A DNA stretch of 40,213 bases from Lachnospiraceae bacterium NC2004 (GCA_000621905.1 JHXB01000019.1:1-40213); one strand, 5' to 3'. Positions 23,982 through 31,917 are shown, counted from the stretch's first letter. The notes: generated from the sequence alone by a model not told the origin. Numbers and translations are program-made.

Positions 23982-24025
23982 TATTACTCTAGTAATAGTA
24001 TAACAAATGATTATTTTGTTTTCAA
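23982..24025 (-). promoter_or_regulatory. Promoter and operator of the VapBC-like operon
   Basis: On the minus strand TTGAAA (24025-24020), 17 bp, TATACT (24002-23997). The dyad TATTAC-N4-GTAATA (23982-23997) overlaps the end of the -10, fitting autorepression by the toxin-antitoxin complex. Confidence 0.6.
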
Positions 24026-24052
24026 TTAATAATAGTGCCTGAAATTATGAAT

Positions 24053-24110
24053 AAACCACAGGGACAGGTCTTGTTTTACTGAATAAACCACAGGGACAGG
24101 TCTTGTTTTA
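24053..24110 (+). repeat. Tandem duplication of a REP-like repeat unit (31 bp)
   Basis: GAATAAACCACAGGGACAGG then TCTTGTTTTACT occurs twice in a row (about 24049-24079 and 24080-24110). The copies are essentially identical, so the duplication looks recent. Confidence 0.9.
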
Positions 24111-24142
24111 CTAGTTATGAGATTTTAGTTTTGTTTTAAGAA

Positions 24143-24170
24143 AGATTCTTCGCTTCGCTCAGAATGACAT
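24143..24170. repeat. Second repeat family, inverted copy
   Basis: AGATTCTTCGCTTCGCTCAG then AATGACAT is the reverse complement of the copy at 16091 with one or two changes. It lies between two REP-like copies. Confidence 0.75.
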
Positions 24171-24186
24171 GTATCTGGTATGCAGA

Positions 24187-24204
24187 ACCGAGGGGACAGG
24201 TTCT
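24187..24204 (+). repeat. REP-like repeat copy
   Basis: ACCGAGGGGACAGGTTCT, a diverged copy with an ACAGGTTC right half. Confidence 0.75.
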
Positions 24205-24242
24205 GTGTTAAATGACATGTATTTTATCATTCACATCAACAT

Positions 24243-24282
24243 TTGCCAAACGCTTGCTTATCTCCACATAACCCGCTATAAT
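24243..24282 (+). promoter_or_regulatory. Promoter of the HAD phosphatase gene (shared with 22852)
   Basis: TTGCTT (24254-24259) and TATAAT (24277-24282) with 17 bp between, within a block resembling 22851-22891, including TTTGCCAAACG 11 bp upstream of the -35. Confidence 0.7.
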
Positions 24283-24311
24283 AATCCTTATTATAATTAG
24301 GAGATGACAAT

Positions 24312-24974
24312 ATGCACGATTATAGTGTGATATTTGATATGGATGGAGTAATATTTGACTCGGAAAAATGTTGCTTACATTGTTGGACAGAAATAGCTAA
24401 GCGATATAACTTGCCTAACATCAAAGATGTGTTTTACAAATGTATAGGAACCAATAAGGTTCAATCTGAAATGATTGTTGAAGAGGCTTACAGTGAGCAA
24501 TATGGCGCAGGGATAGCTAAGAAGTTAATGGGCGAAAGCTCTTTGCTGTTTCATGAGTTATATGATAACGGTAATCTTGATCTTAAGCCGGGTGTGGTCG
24601 ATATACTTGAATATTTGAAACAAAATGGTATAAAGATGGCGGTAGCGTCTTCGACTAGGAAAGCAGTGGTTGAGACTGAATTAAGTGATGCGGGATTGCT
24701 TGGATATTTTGATAAGATTATCGGGGGTGATGCAGTCAGAATAAGCAAACCGAATCCGGAGATTTATTTGTTAGCGTGTAGGACACTTGAAGTGGAGCCT
24801 GAGAATACATTTGCAATAGAAGACTCTTTCAACGGGATAAGGGCTGCACATGCGGCGGGTATGAGGCCTATAATGGTTCCTGATATGATTCCTCCAGATG
24901 AGGAAATGAAGCAGATTTCTGAAGTGATTTGTAAGGATCTTTACGAGGTTATTAGCTTTCTTGATAACGTATGA
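24312..24974 (+). CDS. HAD-superfamily phosphatase (beta-phosphoglucomutase-like)
   Basis: A 220-residue HAD enzyme with all four motifs: I FDMDGVIFDSE (nucleophile Asp9, acid Asp11), II VASSTRK (about 116-122), III SKPNPEIY (about 144-151) and IV IEDSFNGIRAAHAAGM (about 169-184). An alpha-helical cap (about 17-85) places it in the PGM-like group I. It would dephosphorylate or isomerise small phosphorylated metabolites; the substrate is unknown. Single gene with its own promoter and AGGAGATG ribosome binding site. Followed by a REP-like copy. Confidence 0.9.
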   Translation: MHDYSVIFDMDGVIFDSEKCCLHCWTEIAKRYNLPNIKDVFYKCIGTNKVQSEMIVEEAYSEQYGAGIAKKLMGESSLLFHELYDNGNLDLKPGVVDILEYLKQNGIKMAVASSTRKAVVETELSDAGLLGYFDKIIGGDAVRISKPNPEIYLLACRTLEVEPENTFAIEDSFNGIRAAHAAGMRPIMVPDMIPPDEEMKQISEVICKDLYEVISFLDNV

Positions 24975-24983
24975 ATCTTGTAT

Positions 24984-25010
24984 GAACCACAGGGACAGAC
25001 CCTGTGATTT
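24984..25010 (+). repeat. REP-like repeat, near-full palindromic copy
   Basis: GAACCACAGGGACAGACCC then TGTGATTTT directly after the HAD gene stop, with a partial TGTGATTTTC repeated beside it. Confidence 0.85.
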
Positions 25011-25023
25011 TCCTGTGATTTTC

Positions 25024-25053
25024 TTGACGATGTCAGTGCGATTATATTATAAT
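25024..25053 (+). promoter_or_regulatory. Promoter of the secreted protein at 25100
   Basis: TTGACG (25024-25029) and TATAAT (25048-25053) with an 18-bp spacer. Confidence 0.6.
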
Positions 25054-25099
25054 AATAGCACATTGTTGGGTTATTTTGATTTTGTGGGAGGTAGATAAT

Positions 25100-25786
25100 A
25101 TGGTTAAAAAATGGATGAGAGCAAGCGTTGCATTTTTGTTTATTGTGACGCTTTTAACGTCAGCATTTGTCGTAAAGCCTGTAAATGCAGAAGCTGTAGA
25201 GACAATCGGAGAACTTCGTGCTGAAGCCGATTTGACTACATTCTATGGGACCAAGCGATCTATATCATTTATTATTCCGGTAAGAAGAATATGGGATATT
25301 GTAAACTCTGAGAGTAACTATGTTACTGTTTCACTGTACAAGGGTAGTAAAGTTTTGAAGACAGAAAAGGTTGATTATTCTTATGATGATTGGAACGCCC
25401 AAGGGTTTAAGAAGGTAGTGAAAGTATCTGGTGCAGGATCATATAAGATTAAGGTTGAGAACCAGTCGATTAGTTTTAAGGTAAAAAAAGGCTCGGCTAT
25501 AAAAAAGGTAACACCGAATCCAGAATACAAATACAATAATGGTACAGACGGTTCGTGCCACATTGTTATTGGAAAACTGGGAGCGGGTGCCAAAGCGAAG
25601 ATATTCCGCTCAACATCCGCTATGAGAGGGTTTAAGTGTATCAAGACAACCACAGCTAGTAGTTACTCAGATAAATCGGTAAAAGCTGGAAAACAATATT
25701 TTTACAAGGTACAGTATATTGCCAAAGAAGGTAAAAAGACTTATAAGAGTAAAATGTCTATGGCAGAAGGATATACCATTTCCTAA
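25100..25786 (+). CDS. Secreted protein with C-terminal fibronectin-III-like module
   Basis: The 228-residue product has a signal peptide (MVKKWMRASVAFLFIVTLLTSAFVVKPVNA, cleavage near 30), an N-terminal domain (about 35-128) with beta-rich character and a C-terminal module (about 145-228: AKIFRSTSAMRGFKCIKTTTASSYSDKSVKAGKQYFYKVQY) that matches the N-terminal module of the minus-strand protein at 25945-27894. These short fibronectin-III-like modules are common in clostridial wall proteins. No enzyme motif seen. ATG 25100 follows GGGAGGTAG. It ends before a perfect GC-rich terminator. Confidence 0.72.
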   Translation: MVKKWMRASVAFLFIVTLLTSAFVVKPVNAEAVETIGELRAEADLTTFYGTKRSISFIIPVRRIWDIVNSESNYVTVSLYKGSKVLKTEKVDYSYDDWNAQGFKKVVKVSGAGSYKIKVENQSISFKVKKGSAIKKVTPNPEYKYNNGTDGSCHIVIGKLGAGAKAKIFRSTSAMRGFKCIKTTTASSYSDKSVKAGKQYFYKVQYIAKEGKKTYKSKMSMAEGYTIS

Positions 25787-25800
25787 TAATTGAGTCAATA

Positions 25801-25827
25801 AAACGCCTGCTTTTTGCTGGCGTTTTT
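25801..25827 (+). terminator. Intrinsic terminator of the gene at 25100
   Basis: AAACGCC / GGCGTTT arms, inner GC-containing loop TGCTTTTTGCT, followed by TTCTT. Confidence 0.85.
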
Positions 25828-25832
25828 CTTGT

Positions 25833-25851
25833 GAACCACAGGGACAGGTCT
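25833..25851 (+). repeat. REP-like repeat copy
   Basis: AACCACAGGGACAGGTCTTG, the CACAGGGACAGG variant matching those at 24053-24110. Confidence 0.85.
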
Positions 25852-25873
25852 TGGTATGAACAATAGCGTGATA

Positions 25874-25912
25874 AAAGAGTAGCATTTGTCATTAAGACTA
25901 ATGCTACTCTTT
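25874..25912. terminator. Bidirectional hairpin terminator (copy 2)
   Basis: Arms AAAGAGTAGCAT (25874-25885) and ATGCTACTCTTT (25901-25912). The arms and most of the loop repeat 23243-23281. It ends the minus-strand gene at 25945. Confidence 0.8.
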
Positions 25913-25944
25913 GTTTTGGCTTACATATTACAGTTACACTTTTT

Positions 25945-27894
25945 TTATCTTCCTAATATTTCAATTTTAACATAATTTCTGTAAACCGTTTTAGGGTTGC
26001 CTTCGTCATCTACAGTTTCAACAGGCATAACACCGGCGTCGAGAACCTTGTATTTGCCGTCACCACTCATTAAGATTTCATTTTCATTTGTCGAAATCAT
26101 GCTGTCGATACTTATTGCACCGAGCTTGTCGAGTGCGCTCTTAGATGCGTAGTAAATGAATATGGTGTTGGAATATGAAGCAAAATCACTTGCTACAGTA
26201 ATATCTGTAGTTGTACTTATCATTTGCGGATCTGTGAACTCTCTTCCCACTGCGTTAGCAAGTTGCTCGATAGTAGGAACAGTGTCAGTTCCCGCAGCGT
26301 ACATCATCTGATCCTCGTACACTCCGCTATACAGAATCAAATCATCACACATCTTACCGTTCTTAAGTTCGGTGAACAATCCATGATCCATCATCAAATA
26401 CATATCTTCAAAGTCGTCTCCGAACAGCGCTTTAGCCTCAGCCACAGACGATTCCTCTTTGGTCTGAACCGCAACCATTGCGATGTAGTGAGGTACAACC
26501 TCGCCTTTATACAGCATTGTATAAATCATCTTGTCAGAGGAAAGATCCTTGTTGTTCTTCATGTATTTCTCGCTCCAAGTCGGAAATTCCTCATTTGAAA
26601 TGGTAATGTACTTGCTAAATTTCGCTTCATCAAATAAACTCTTGTCGCCACAATATGAGCCTGTTTTAGGAACGACAGTCTCTGTGGTTGCATCGGCAGA
26701 AGTAACTTCAGCAGGGACCTCGGTAGTGGTATCATCTACATTTGCCACTTCTGTAGTGTCGGAAATGTTATCGGTTACGGTCGGTTCTTCGGTAACCTCT
26801 GTACTTTCTTCTGCAGGAACTTCATCCTCATCAGAAGGCAAGCTGTAGCATCCGCTAAAAGCTGTGTCGGCAACCTTGTCAGCTTCGTATTGTACGGAAG
26901 AAAGCTGCCCACAATCCTGGAATGCATACTCGCTGATGCTGTCAAGCTTGTTGGCGAAATATAAGTACTTAATAGATCTGCATTTGCCAAAAGCGCGAAT
27001 TCCGATGTTACTTACATTCTTAGGCAAGTCAATAGTGGAAAGATTCTCGCAATCGTAGAATAATCTGTCAGAGAGATTGGCGATAGATTCGCCGTCAAAT
27101 GTTACTCTTGATAAGTTCTGGCATCCTGCAAATGCATATGTGCCGACGTTCTTGACAGATGCAGGAATCGTAACATAAACAAGTTTCTGGTTATATAAAA
27201 ATGCACCTTTTCCAATGTGTTCTATCTTATCACCAAGATCCATAAATCTAATAGATACGCATCCTGAGAATGCTCCGTCGCCTATAAACTCAAGCGAATC
27301 CGGAGTATATACTTTGGTAATGGATGAGCAACACTCAAAAGCATATTTGCCGATTCCTTTTATTCCTTCAGGAATCTTAACTTTGGTAATTGAAAGGTTG
27401 CCCGCAAAACAACTCTCGCCGATCTCTACGACTTTTTTGCCGCCTACAGTTGTCGGAATTGTAGGATTCGCTGCTGTTCCGGTGTACTTGGTAAGGACAA
27501 TGCCGGAAGAAGTTGATTTGTATGTAAATGGTATGTCACTTTTAAGTTTAGCAGTAACTACCGCTGACATCTTACTTGTACTGGTCGCGGTCTTAACTTT
27601 AATCTTATAATAGTATGTCTTACCTTTGGTTAGTTTGGAATCGACGTATGAAGCGGCCTTAACCGTCTTTATAAGTTTGAAACTGCCGCTTTTGGATGTA
27701 GAGCGATAAATGCTTGTTGATGCTTTGGAGTTAAGCCCTGTTATAGTGACAGAGTCAACGCTTGCCTTTACAGAAAATGTAGGCTTAGCAGTCTTAGCAT
27801 TTGCGTCGGTTATGGATAGGCAGCCCGAGAAACTGAGCATAATAACCATCACTAATGCTATGGTGCTTTTTAACATTTGTTTAGTGAGTTTCAT
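25945..27894 (-). CDS. Secreted BspA-type LRR protein with ADP-ribosyltransferase-like C-terminus
   Basis: This 649-residue exported protein has a signal sequence (1-33; Cys25 in SFSGC could be a lipidation site), a fibronectin-like module (about 38-118), about eight BspA-type leucine-rich repeats (about 150-350: repeated IG-x-x-AF-x-x-C-x-x-L/I), a Thr/Glu-rich linker (355-410) and a C-terminal domain (about 415-649). That domain has the order of R-S-E ADP-ribosyltransferase exoenzymes: LILYSGV (519-525, where family members have YRG), GREFTDPQMISTTTD (550-564, STS-like), TVASDFA (566-572), then ENE (604-606, an E-x-E) in NENEILMSGDGKYKV. The usual first Arg is Ser522 here, so activity is uncertain. 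The fold call is from motifs only. Start follows GGAGGTAAC. Confidence 0.75.
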   Translation of the reverse strand: MKLTKQMLKSTIALVMVIMLSFSGCLSITDANAKTAKPTFSVKASVDSVTITGLNSKASTSIYRSTSKSGSFKLIKTVKAASYVDSKLTKGKTYYYKIKVKTATSTSKMSAVVTAKLKSDIPFTYKSTSSGIVLTKYTGTAANPTIPTTVGGKKVVEIGESCFAGNLSITKVKIPEGIKGIGKYAFECCSSITKVYTPDSLEFIGDGAFSGCVSIRFMDLGDKIEHIGKGAFLYNQKLVYVTIPASVKNVGTYAFAGCQNLSRVTFDGESIANLSDRLFYDCENLSTIDLPKNVSNIGIRAFGKCRSIKYLYFANKLDSISEYAFQDCGQLSSVQYEADKVADTAFSGCYSLPSDEDEVPAEESTEVTEEPTVTDNISDTTEVANVDDTTTEVPAEVTSADATTETVVPKTGSYCGDKSLFDEAKFSKYITISNEEFPTWSEKYMKNNKDLSSDKMIYTMLYKGEVVPHYIAMVAVQTKEESSVAEAKALFGDDFEDMYLMMDHGLFTELKNGKMCDDLILYSGVYEDQMMYAAGTDTVPTIEQLANAVGREFTDPQMISTTTDITVASDFASYSNTIFIYYASKSALDKLGAISIDSMISTNENEILMSGDGKYKVLDAGVMPVETVDDEGNPKTVYRNYVKIEILGR

Positions 27895-27976
27895 ATATGT
27901 TACCTCCGATTCTAAAATATATATCCATTATACCAAAATATTTATAAGCATTCTATAACATTATTAGCTAAGTGAT

Positions 27977-27998
27977 CAATGGGGACAGACCCTTGATA
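27977..27998 (+). repeat. REP-like repeat carrying a promoter -35 box
   Basis: ATCAATGGGGACAGACCC then TTGAT. The outer arms are ATCAA/TTGAT in place of AACCA/TGGTT, yet still complementary, so the palindrome is kept while the sequence differs. Confidence 0.8.
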
Positions 27999-28022
27999 TG
28001 AGTGGTTAAATCAGGTATAATT
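27994..28022 (+). promoter_or_regulatory. Promoter of the beta-helix protein, -35 inside a repeat
   Basis: TTGATA (27994-27999) lies in the right arm of the repeat, 17 bp before TATAAT (28017-28022). Confidence 0.6.
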
Positions 28023-28043
28023 GACAATAGTGAGGTGATGTAT

Positions 28044-30398
28044 ATGAGGAAGATAATATCTTTTCTTTTAATTATGATTTTGGGGGTGTCTATAACATAT
28101 TCTCCAGTAACCGCAGCCAACAATAAAATTGACGAAGAGTTGATGCGTATAAAATCATACAAGTTGTTTAATGATTCTGTTTTTAATAAAATGGATGAAG
28201 CTATGACGGATAAGGTCTATTATGCTGCTATTAAGAAGTTTATAGAACCTTACGGAAGTTCAGCGCAAAATAGGTTTGATAACGAAGTTAAGAGTAGCTT
28301 AAACGACGGGAATCTTTTAACTTATCAAGATGTAATTTCTTTGACTTATCTTGCAGCATTTGCCACAGATACCAATCATCTTACCCAATCTAATTGCAGC
28401 CCATTTTACTATTCTGTTGTAGGGGATGAAGAGTATTGGTATCAAGAGAATAAATGCAATGAGGCATACGAAGAGCGTGAAAAGGGCTATTACACATTTT
28501 ATGAGCCGTGGGGAGAAAAGACTAAGTCGGGTGATGAGTTTGTACCGATGTGTATATTCTTCTCACTTATTCAAACGTCACAAGTATCCGGAGCGGCGTT
28601 ATATGATATTAAGTCTGATAGGAATCTTAAAATATTCTCGTCTAATTGTCCAAATGATGTCGCTGTTAGAATGTTAGGAAGGTTGTATGAAACTACCAAG
28701 CCTGTTGATTGGAAGTCAGACGATGCATTATATCAGGAGATGCACAAAAATGCTTCCGAAAGAAAAGATGCGATATTAAACAGCAAATCTGAGTATACAA
28801 CGGGGACAAAGACTTATTATGTTTCTACTGAAGGCAATGATGCAAATGATGGATTGAGCGATAACACTCCATGGAAATCATTGGGTAAGGCGTCAGAGGT
28901 TGATGAGCCCGGAAGCGTTGTCTTGCTCAAAAGAGGTGATATTTGGAAGGGTGAGTCTCTTTATTGTCATAGTTATGTTACATATTCGGCTTATGGAAAT
29001 GGTCCTAAACCAACTATTTATGGTTGTGCTGACGAGGCTGATAAAGTAGAAGATTGGATACTATGCAGTGATTTAAGTGATTCCGAAAAGAAGATTTGGA
29101 AATATAAAACCGACCTATTTGATGTCGGAGGTATAATTTTTAACGATGGCGATTCATATGCAATCAGAAAATACGGATGGTGGGTAGATTCTAAATGGGT
29201 TGATATTGACAATGTCAAGGAAGAATTGACTCCTTCTTACGCATTAAAAGAAGATCTTGAGTTTATCAGTCTTCCGAATTTAGAGGGCTTGAGTTACCCG
29301 ATACATTTTGGGGCTACTCCGAGAAAGGGACCAGTTTATTTACGATGTGATAAAGGTAATCCGGCTGAAATATTTAAGTCTATTAATTTCGAACAGAGTA
29401 CAGGACCTAAAGGAGGTCCAATTACATGTTTGGATTATGCAACAATTGATAACCTTGCTGTTAAATATTTTGGTGAGACAGGAATAACTTCTGATTTTGC
29501 AGATACCAAAACTCAAGGAATGAGTATGCCTGGTGTTACGGTTTCTAATTGCGAAGTTGCTTACGGCGGTAACATTTATTTGTCGATTATGTCTGCTGAA
29601 CCGATTAAATTTGCCTATCTCACAGGGGATGGAATATATGGCATTTGCAACGGTGCAACCATAAAGAACAATTATGTTCATGATGTAGATTGTGTAGGCG
29701 TTCGTGTAGAAAATAGTGGGGATATGCCTGATCGTAATATTGATCAACCTATGCTTGTCAGCAACAATCTATGTGAGAGAAACGGTGAGGGAATATGGAT
29801 TTCTACTGTTGCCGGTAATATAACTTACAAGAAGATTACTATCGACAATAATATAATAATGGACAATGGCACCGGTTGGGTTCATGGCGGTGGTTGTGAA
29901 CTATGTGGTTTGTCGGTGGATTGGCTTGGCGAAGGAGAATGCAAGGATCTCACAGTAAGTAATAATGTTGTTTTCAACACTCCATATGCTGTGTATGATA
30001 GTGTCGGAAAGTATCTTAAAGAAGAGAACAATCATTTTTATATGGGTTCATATGCTAACAATGTAATAATAAAGGATGGACTCATATTTACACTTAATCG
30101 TGAGGATAAAACTGCTTCTGTTATAGGAACATCAATAGTAAATGCGAAAAAAGTTGTTATTCCTGCAAATGTTAAAGATGGCGACCTTTCGTATAAGGTG
30201 ACAGGTATTGCACCAAAGGCTTTTTATGGTAATAAGAATATTACAAATATAACTATTAAGTCTAAAGGAATCAAAAAAATTGGTTCTAAGGCGTTTAGTA
30301 AAATGTCTTCAAAGATGCTTATGAAGCCTATAAAAGCCAAAAAGAAAGCGTATTCTAAGTTGTTGAAGAAATCCGGATATTCAGGTAAGATAAAGTAA
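28044..30398 (+). CDS. Secreted right-handed parallel beta-helix protein with LRR-type C-terminus
   Basis: This 784-residue protein has a signal peptide (MRKIISFLLIMILGVSITYSPVTA), an unassigned N-terminal domain (about 30-255), a beta-helix domain (about 260-665) opened by YYVSTEGNDANDGLSDNTPWKSL, the hallmark entry motif of pectate-lyase-like parallel beta-helix proteins, with later rungs rich in NN (VSNNLCERNGEGIWIS, ITIDNNIIMDNGTG, VSNNVVFNTPY), and a C-terminal BspA-type segment (about 685-784: VTGIAPKAFYGNKNITNITIKSKGIKKIGSKAF). By fold it may be a polysaccharide lyase, hydrolase or epimerase; no catalytic set could be assigned. ATG 28044 follows GAGGTGATG. A perfect terminator follows at 30406. 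Confidence 0.82.
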   Translation: MRKIISFLLIMILGVSITYSPVTAANNKIDEELMRIKSYKLFNDSVFNKMDEAMTDKVYYAAIKKFIEPYGSSAQNRFDNEVKSSLNDGNLLTYQDVISLTYLAAFATDTNHLTQSNCSPFYYSVVGDEEYWYQENKCNEAYEEREKGYYTFYEPWGEKTKSGDEFVPMCIFFSLIQTSQVSGAALYDIKSDRNLKIFSSNCPNDVAVRMLGRLYETTKPVDWKSDDALYQEMHKNASERKDAILNSKSEYTTGTKTYYVSTEGNDANDGLSDNTPWKSLGKASEVDEPGSVVLLKRGDIWKGESLYCHSYVTYSAYGNGPKPTIYGCADEADKVEDWILCSDLSDSEKKIWKYKTDLFDVGGIIFNDGDSYAIRKYGWWVDSKWVDIDNVKEELTPSYALKEDLEFISLPNLEGLSYPIHFGATPRKGPVYLRCDKGNPAEIFKSINFEQSTGPKGGPITCLDYATIDNLAVKYFGETGITSDFADTKTQGMSMPGVTVSNCEVAYGGNIYLSIMSAEPIKFAYLTGDGIYGICNGATIKNNYVHDVDCVGVRVENSGDMPDRNIDQPMLVSNNLCERNGEGIWISTVAGNITYKKITIDNNIIMDNGTGWVHGGGCELCGLSVDWLGEGECKDLTVSNNVVFNTPYAVYDSVGKYLKEENNHFYMGSYANNVIIKDGLIFTLNREDKTASVIGTSIVNAKKVVIPANVKDGDLSYKVTGIAPKAFYGNKNITNITIKSKGIKKIGSKAFSKMSSKMLMKPIKAKKKAYSKLLKKSGYSGKIK

Positions 30399-30405
30399 TA
30401 TTGCT

Positions 30406-30431
30406 AACGCTCCAGTTCCCACTGGAGCGTT
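30406..30431 (+). terminator. Intrinsic terminator of the beta-helix gene
   Basis: Perfect 11-bp stem AACGCTCCAGT/ACTGGAGCGTT with loop TCCC, followed by ATTA. Confidence 0.85.
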
Positions 30432-30455
30432 ATTAAAGTTACTTATTTTTACTCA

Positions 30456-30482
30456 GAACCACAGGGACAGACCCTGTGGTTC
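30456..30482 (+). repeat. REP-like repeat, full palindromic copy
   Basis: GAACCACAGGGACAGACCC then TGTGGTTC, the three-G variant found between 19.9 and 30.5 kb. Confidence 0.9.
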
Positions 30483-30593
30483 ATGAAGACACCGTGATTA
30501 AAATACGAATACTTTGTGTTAAAAAAGAAGTATAATGTTTGTATAAGCACGAAGGATATGCTACAATGTTCAATATTAAAGGAGGATTAGGCT

Positions 30594-31499
30594 ATGGGTG
30601 AAGTTGATCAAAGCACAATAAAGAGCAGTAACAGTTTTCTTGATAAGATATTTGGTGGGCTTAATATGAGTTGGCTTACCGTCATCATTTTCGCAATAGT
30701 AACAGCAGTGATTACGGCAGTATTTTTAATTGTACCTGTATTTAAGGGCACATCGTTTGAGATGATGGGGGTTTATGTTGAAGCGTGGATTTTATTTGCT
30801 GTTATCATTATGTCTAACTGCAAGAAACCGCTTGAATCGGCACTTAAAGTATTTGTGTTCTTTTTGATAAGCCAGCCGCTTATTTATCTGATTCAGGTTC
30901 CATTTGCTGAGATGGGGTGGGGGCTTTTTGGCTATTATAGATATTGGTTTATGTTGACACTTGGGACATTTCCTGTTGCATTTGTCGGATGGTTCATAAC
31001 TAAGAAGAACTGGCTTTCTGCAATTATTTTTTCACCGATAATTGCAAGTCTTGCTTTCACAGCTTACGGATACGGTGTTCAGTGTTATGAGAGATTTCCG
31101 AAAATGCTTGTTGCAACGCTGTTTTGTGCCGCGCAGGTTATCATTTACATCGCGTATTTCTTCTCCGGTAGATTGAGGAAAGTCTTCGGTCTTGTTGTTG
31201 TAATCGCAGCGATTGTGTTATGCGTGTTTAGGAGTTCATCAGTTAACATTACTTCAACTGTGTTTCTTCCTGAGGGAATCGTGCTTACAGAAGAGGCAAG
31301 TATTGTTGACAGCGAGGCGGATGGTATTAATGTTTCTTTGGAGAGTACCGGTGCTGACAGTATGATAAGAGTTCATGCTGAACAGTACGGAAGTAGAGAG
31401 TTTACCGTTGCGGATAGTGGTAAGGAGTATCGCTTCTATCTTAATGTATACAAAGATGATGAGGGTGTTACACAGGTTGAAGTTCAAAGAGCGGATTAG
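30594..31499 (+). CDS. Membrane protein of unknown function, about seven helices
   Basis: This 301-residue protein has a short cytoplasmic N-terminus (SLDKIFGGLNMSW), about seven membrane helices (near 25-47, 57-74, 84-101, 112-134, 140-160, 171-190 and 197-212) and a C-terminal extracytoplasmic beta-rich domain (about 220-301: VSLESTGADSMIRVHAEQYG ... EYRFYLNVYKDDEGVTQVEV). No recognised family or catalytic motif. The layout, a multi-helix body plus an external beta domain, recalls uncharacterised clostridial envelope proteins. ATG 30594 follows AAAGGAGGA (30579). A TATAAT at 30531 may be its -10, with no clear -35. It ends before a run of tandem repeats. Confidence 0.65.
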   Translation: MGEVDQSTIKSSNSFLDKIFGGLNMSWLTVIIFAIVTAVITAVFLIVPVFKGTSFEMMGVYVEAWILFAVIIMSNCKKPLESALKVFVFFLISQPLIYLIQVPFAEMGWGLFGYYRYWFMLTLGTFPVAFVGWFITKKNWLSAIIFSPIIASLAFTAYGYGVQCYERFPKMLVATLFCAAQVIIYIAYFFSGRLRKVFGLVVVIAAIVLCVFRSSSVNITSTVFLPEGIVLTEEASIVDSEADGINVSLESTGADSMIRVHAEQYGSREFTVADSGKEYRFYLNVYKDDEGVTQVEVQRAD

Positions 31500-31505
31500 C
31501 ATGTA

Positions 31506-31611
31506 GAAACCACGGGGACAGACCCTAGAAACCACGGGGACAGACCCTAGAAACCACGGGGACAGACCCTGTGGTTTTAGTGCCGAACCACGGGGACAGA
31601 CCCTGTGGTTT
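31506..31611 (+). repeat. Four REP-like repeats, three in close tandem
   Basis: AACCACGGGGACAGACCC recurs at 31508, 31530 and 31553 with a 22-23 bp period (linker TAGA), then at 31586 after a 9-base gap. The third and fourth end in TGTGGTTTT. The last may act as a terminator because a T-run follows. Confidence 0.9.
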
Positions 31612-31631
31612 TTTTTGTTTTTTGGTTTTTC

Positions 31632-31660
31632 TTGACGCGAAAAATCTACAGTGGTATAAT
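31632..31660 (+). promoter_or_regulatory. Promoter of the AbrB-glycosyltransferase operon
   Basis: TTGACG (31632-31637) and TATAAT (31655-31660) with 17 bp between; TGG before the -10 makes it also an extended -10. Confidence 0.8.
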
Positions 31661-31702
31661 TAGTTATACAAATCATACTTGTTATACAGAAAGGATGATA
31701 AT

Positions 31703-31915
31703 ATGAGTATACCAAAAGGAAAATATGCATGGACTGCAACAGTAGGTGAAAAAGGGCAGATCGTTATTCCTAAGCAGGCGCGTGAGGTGTTTGGAATAAA
31801 GCCAGGCGATACTCTGATTTTGCTTGGCGATATAGAACGTGGTATAGCGATTCCGCCTAAGGATTCATTTGCTGAATATTTTAGTGCGGCTTTTGGAGAC
31901 AAGGAGGGCGAATAA
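31703..31915 (+). CDS. AbrB/SpoVT-family DNA-binding regulator
   Basis: A 70-residue protein with the swapped-hairpin AbrB fold: TATVGEKGQIVIPKQAREVFGIKPGDTLILLGDIERGIAI, in which GQIVIPK-x-AR-x-x-x-I-x-PGD is diagnostic. It would bind DNA as a dimer. The gene lies 2 bp before the glycosyltransferase gene and both share one promoter, so it probably regulates that operon. This pairing is frequent in Firmicutes, by recollection. ATG 31703 follows AAAGGA; an upstream in-frame codon at 31679 has no ribosome binding site. Confidence 0.9.
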   Translation: MSIPKGKYAWTATVGEKGQIVIPKQAREVFGIKPGDTLILLGDIERGIAIPPKDSFAEYFSAAFGDKEGE

Positions 31916-31917
31916 TT

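Noticed and set aside
26224-27610. Several plus-strand frames opposite the LRR-ART gene
   Set aside because: They are antisense shadows; the minus-strand frame has signal peptide, repeats and a ribosome binding site.
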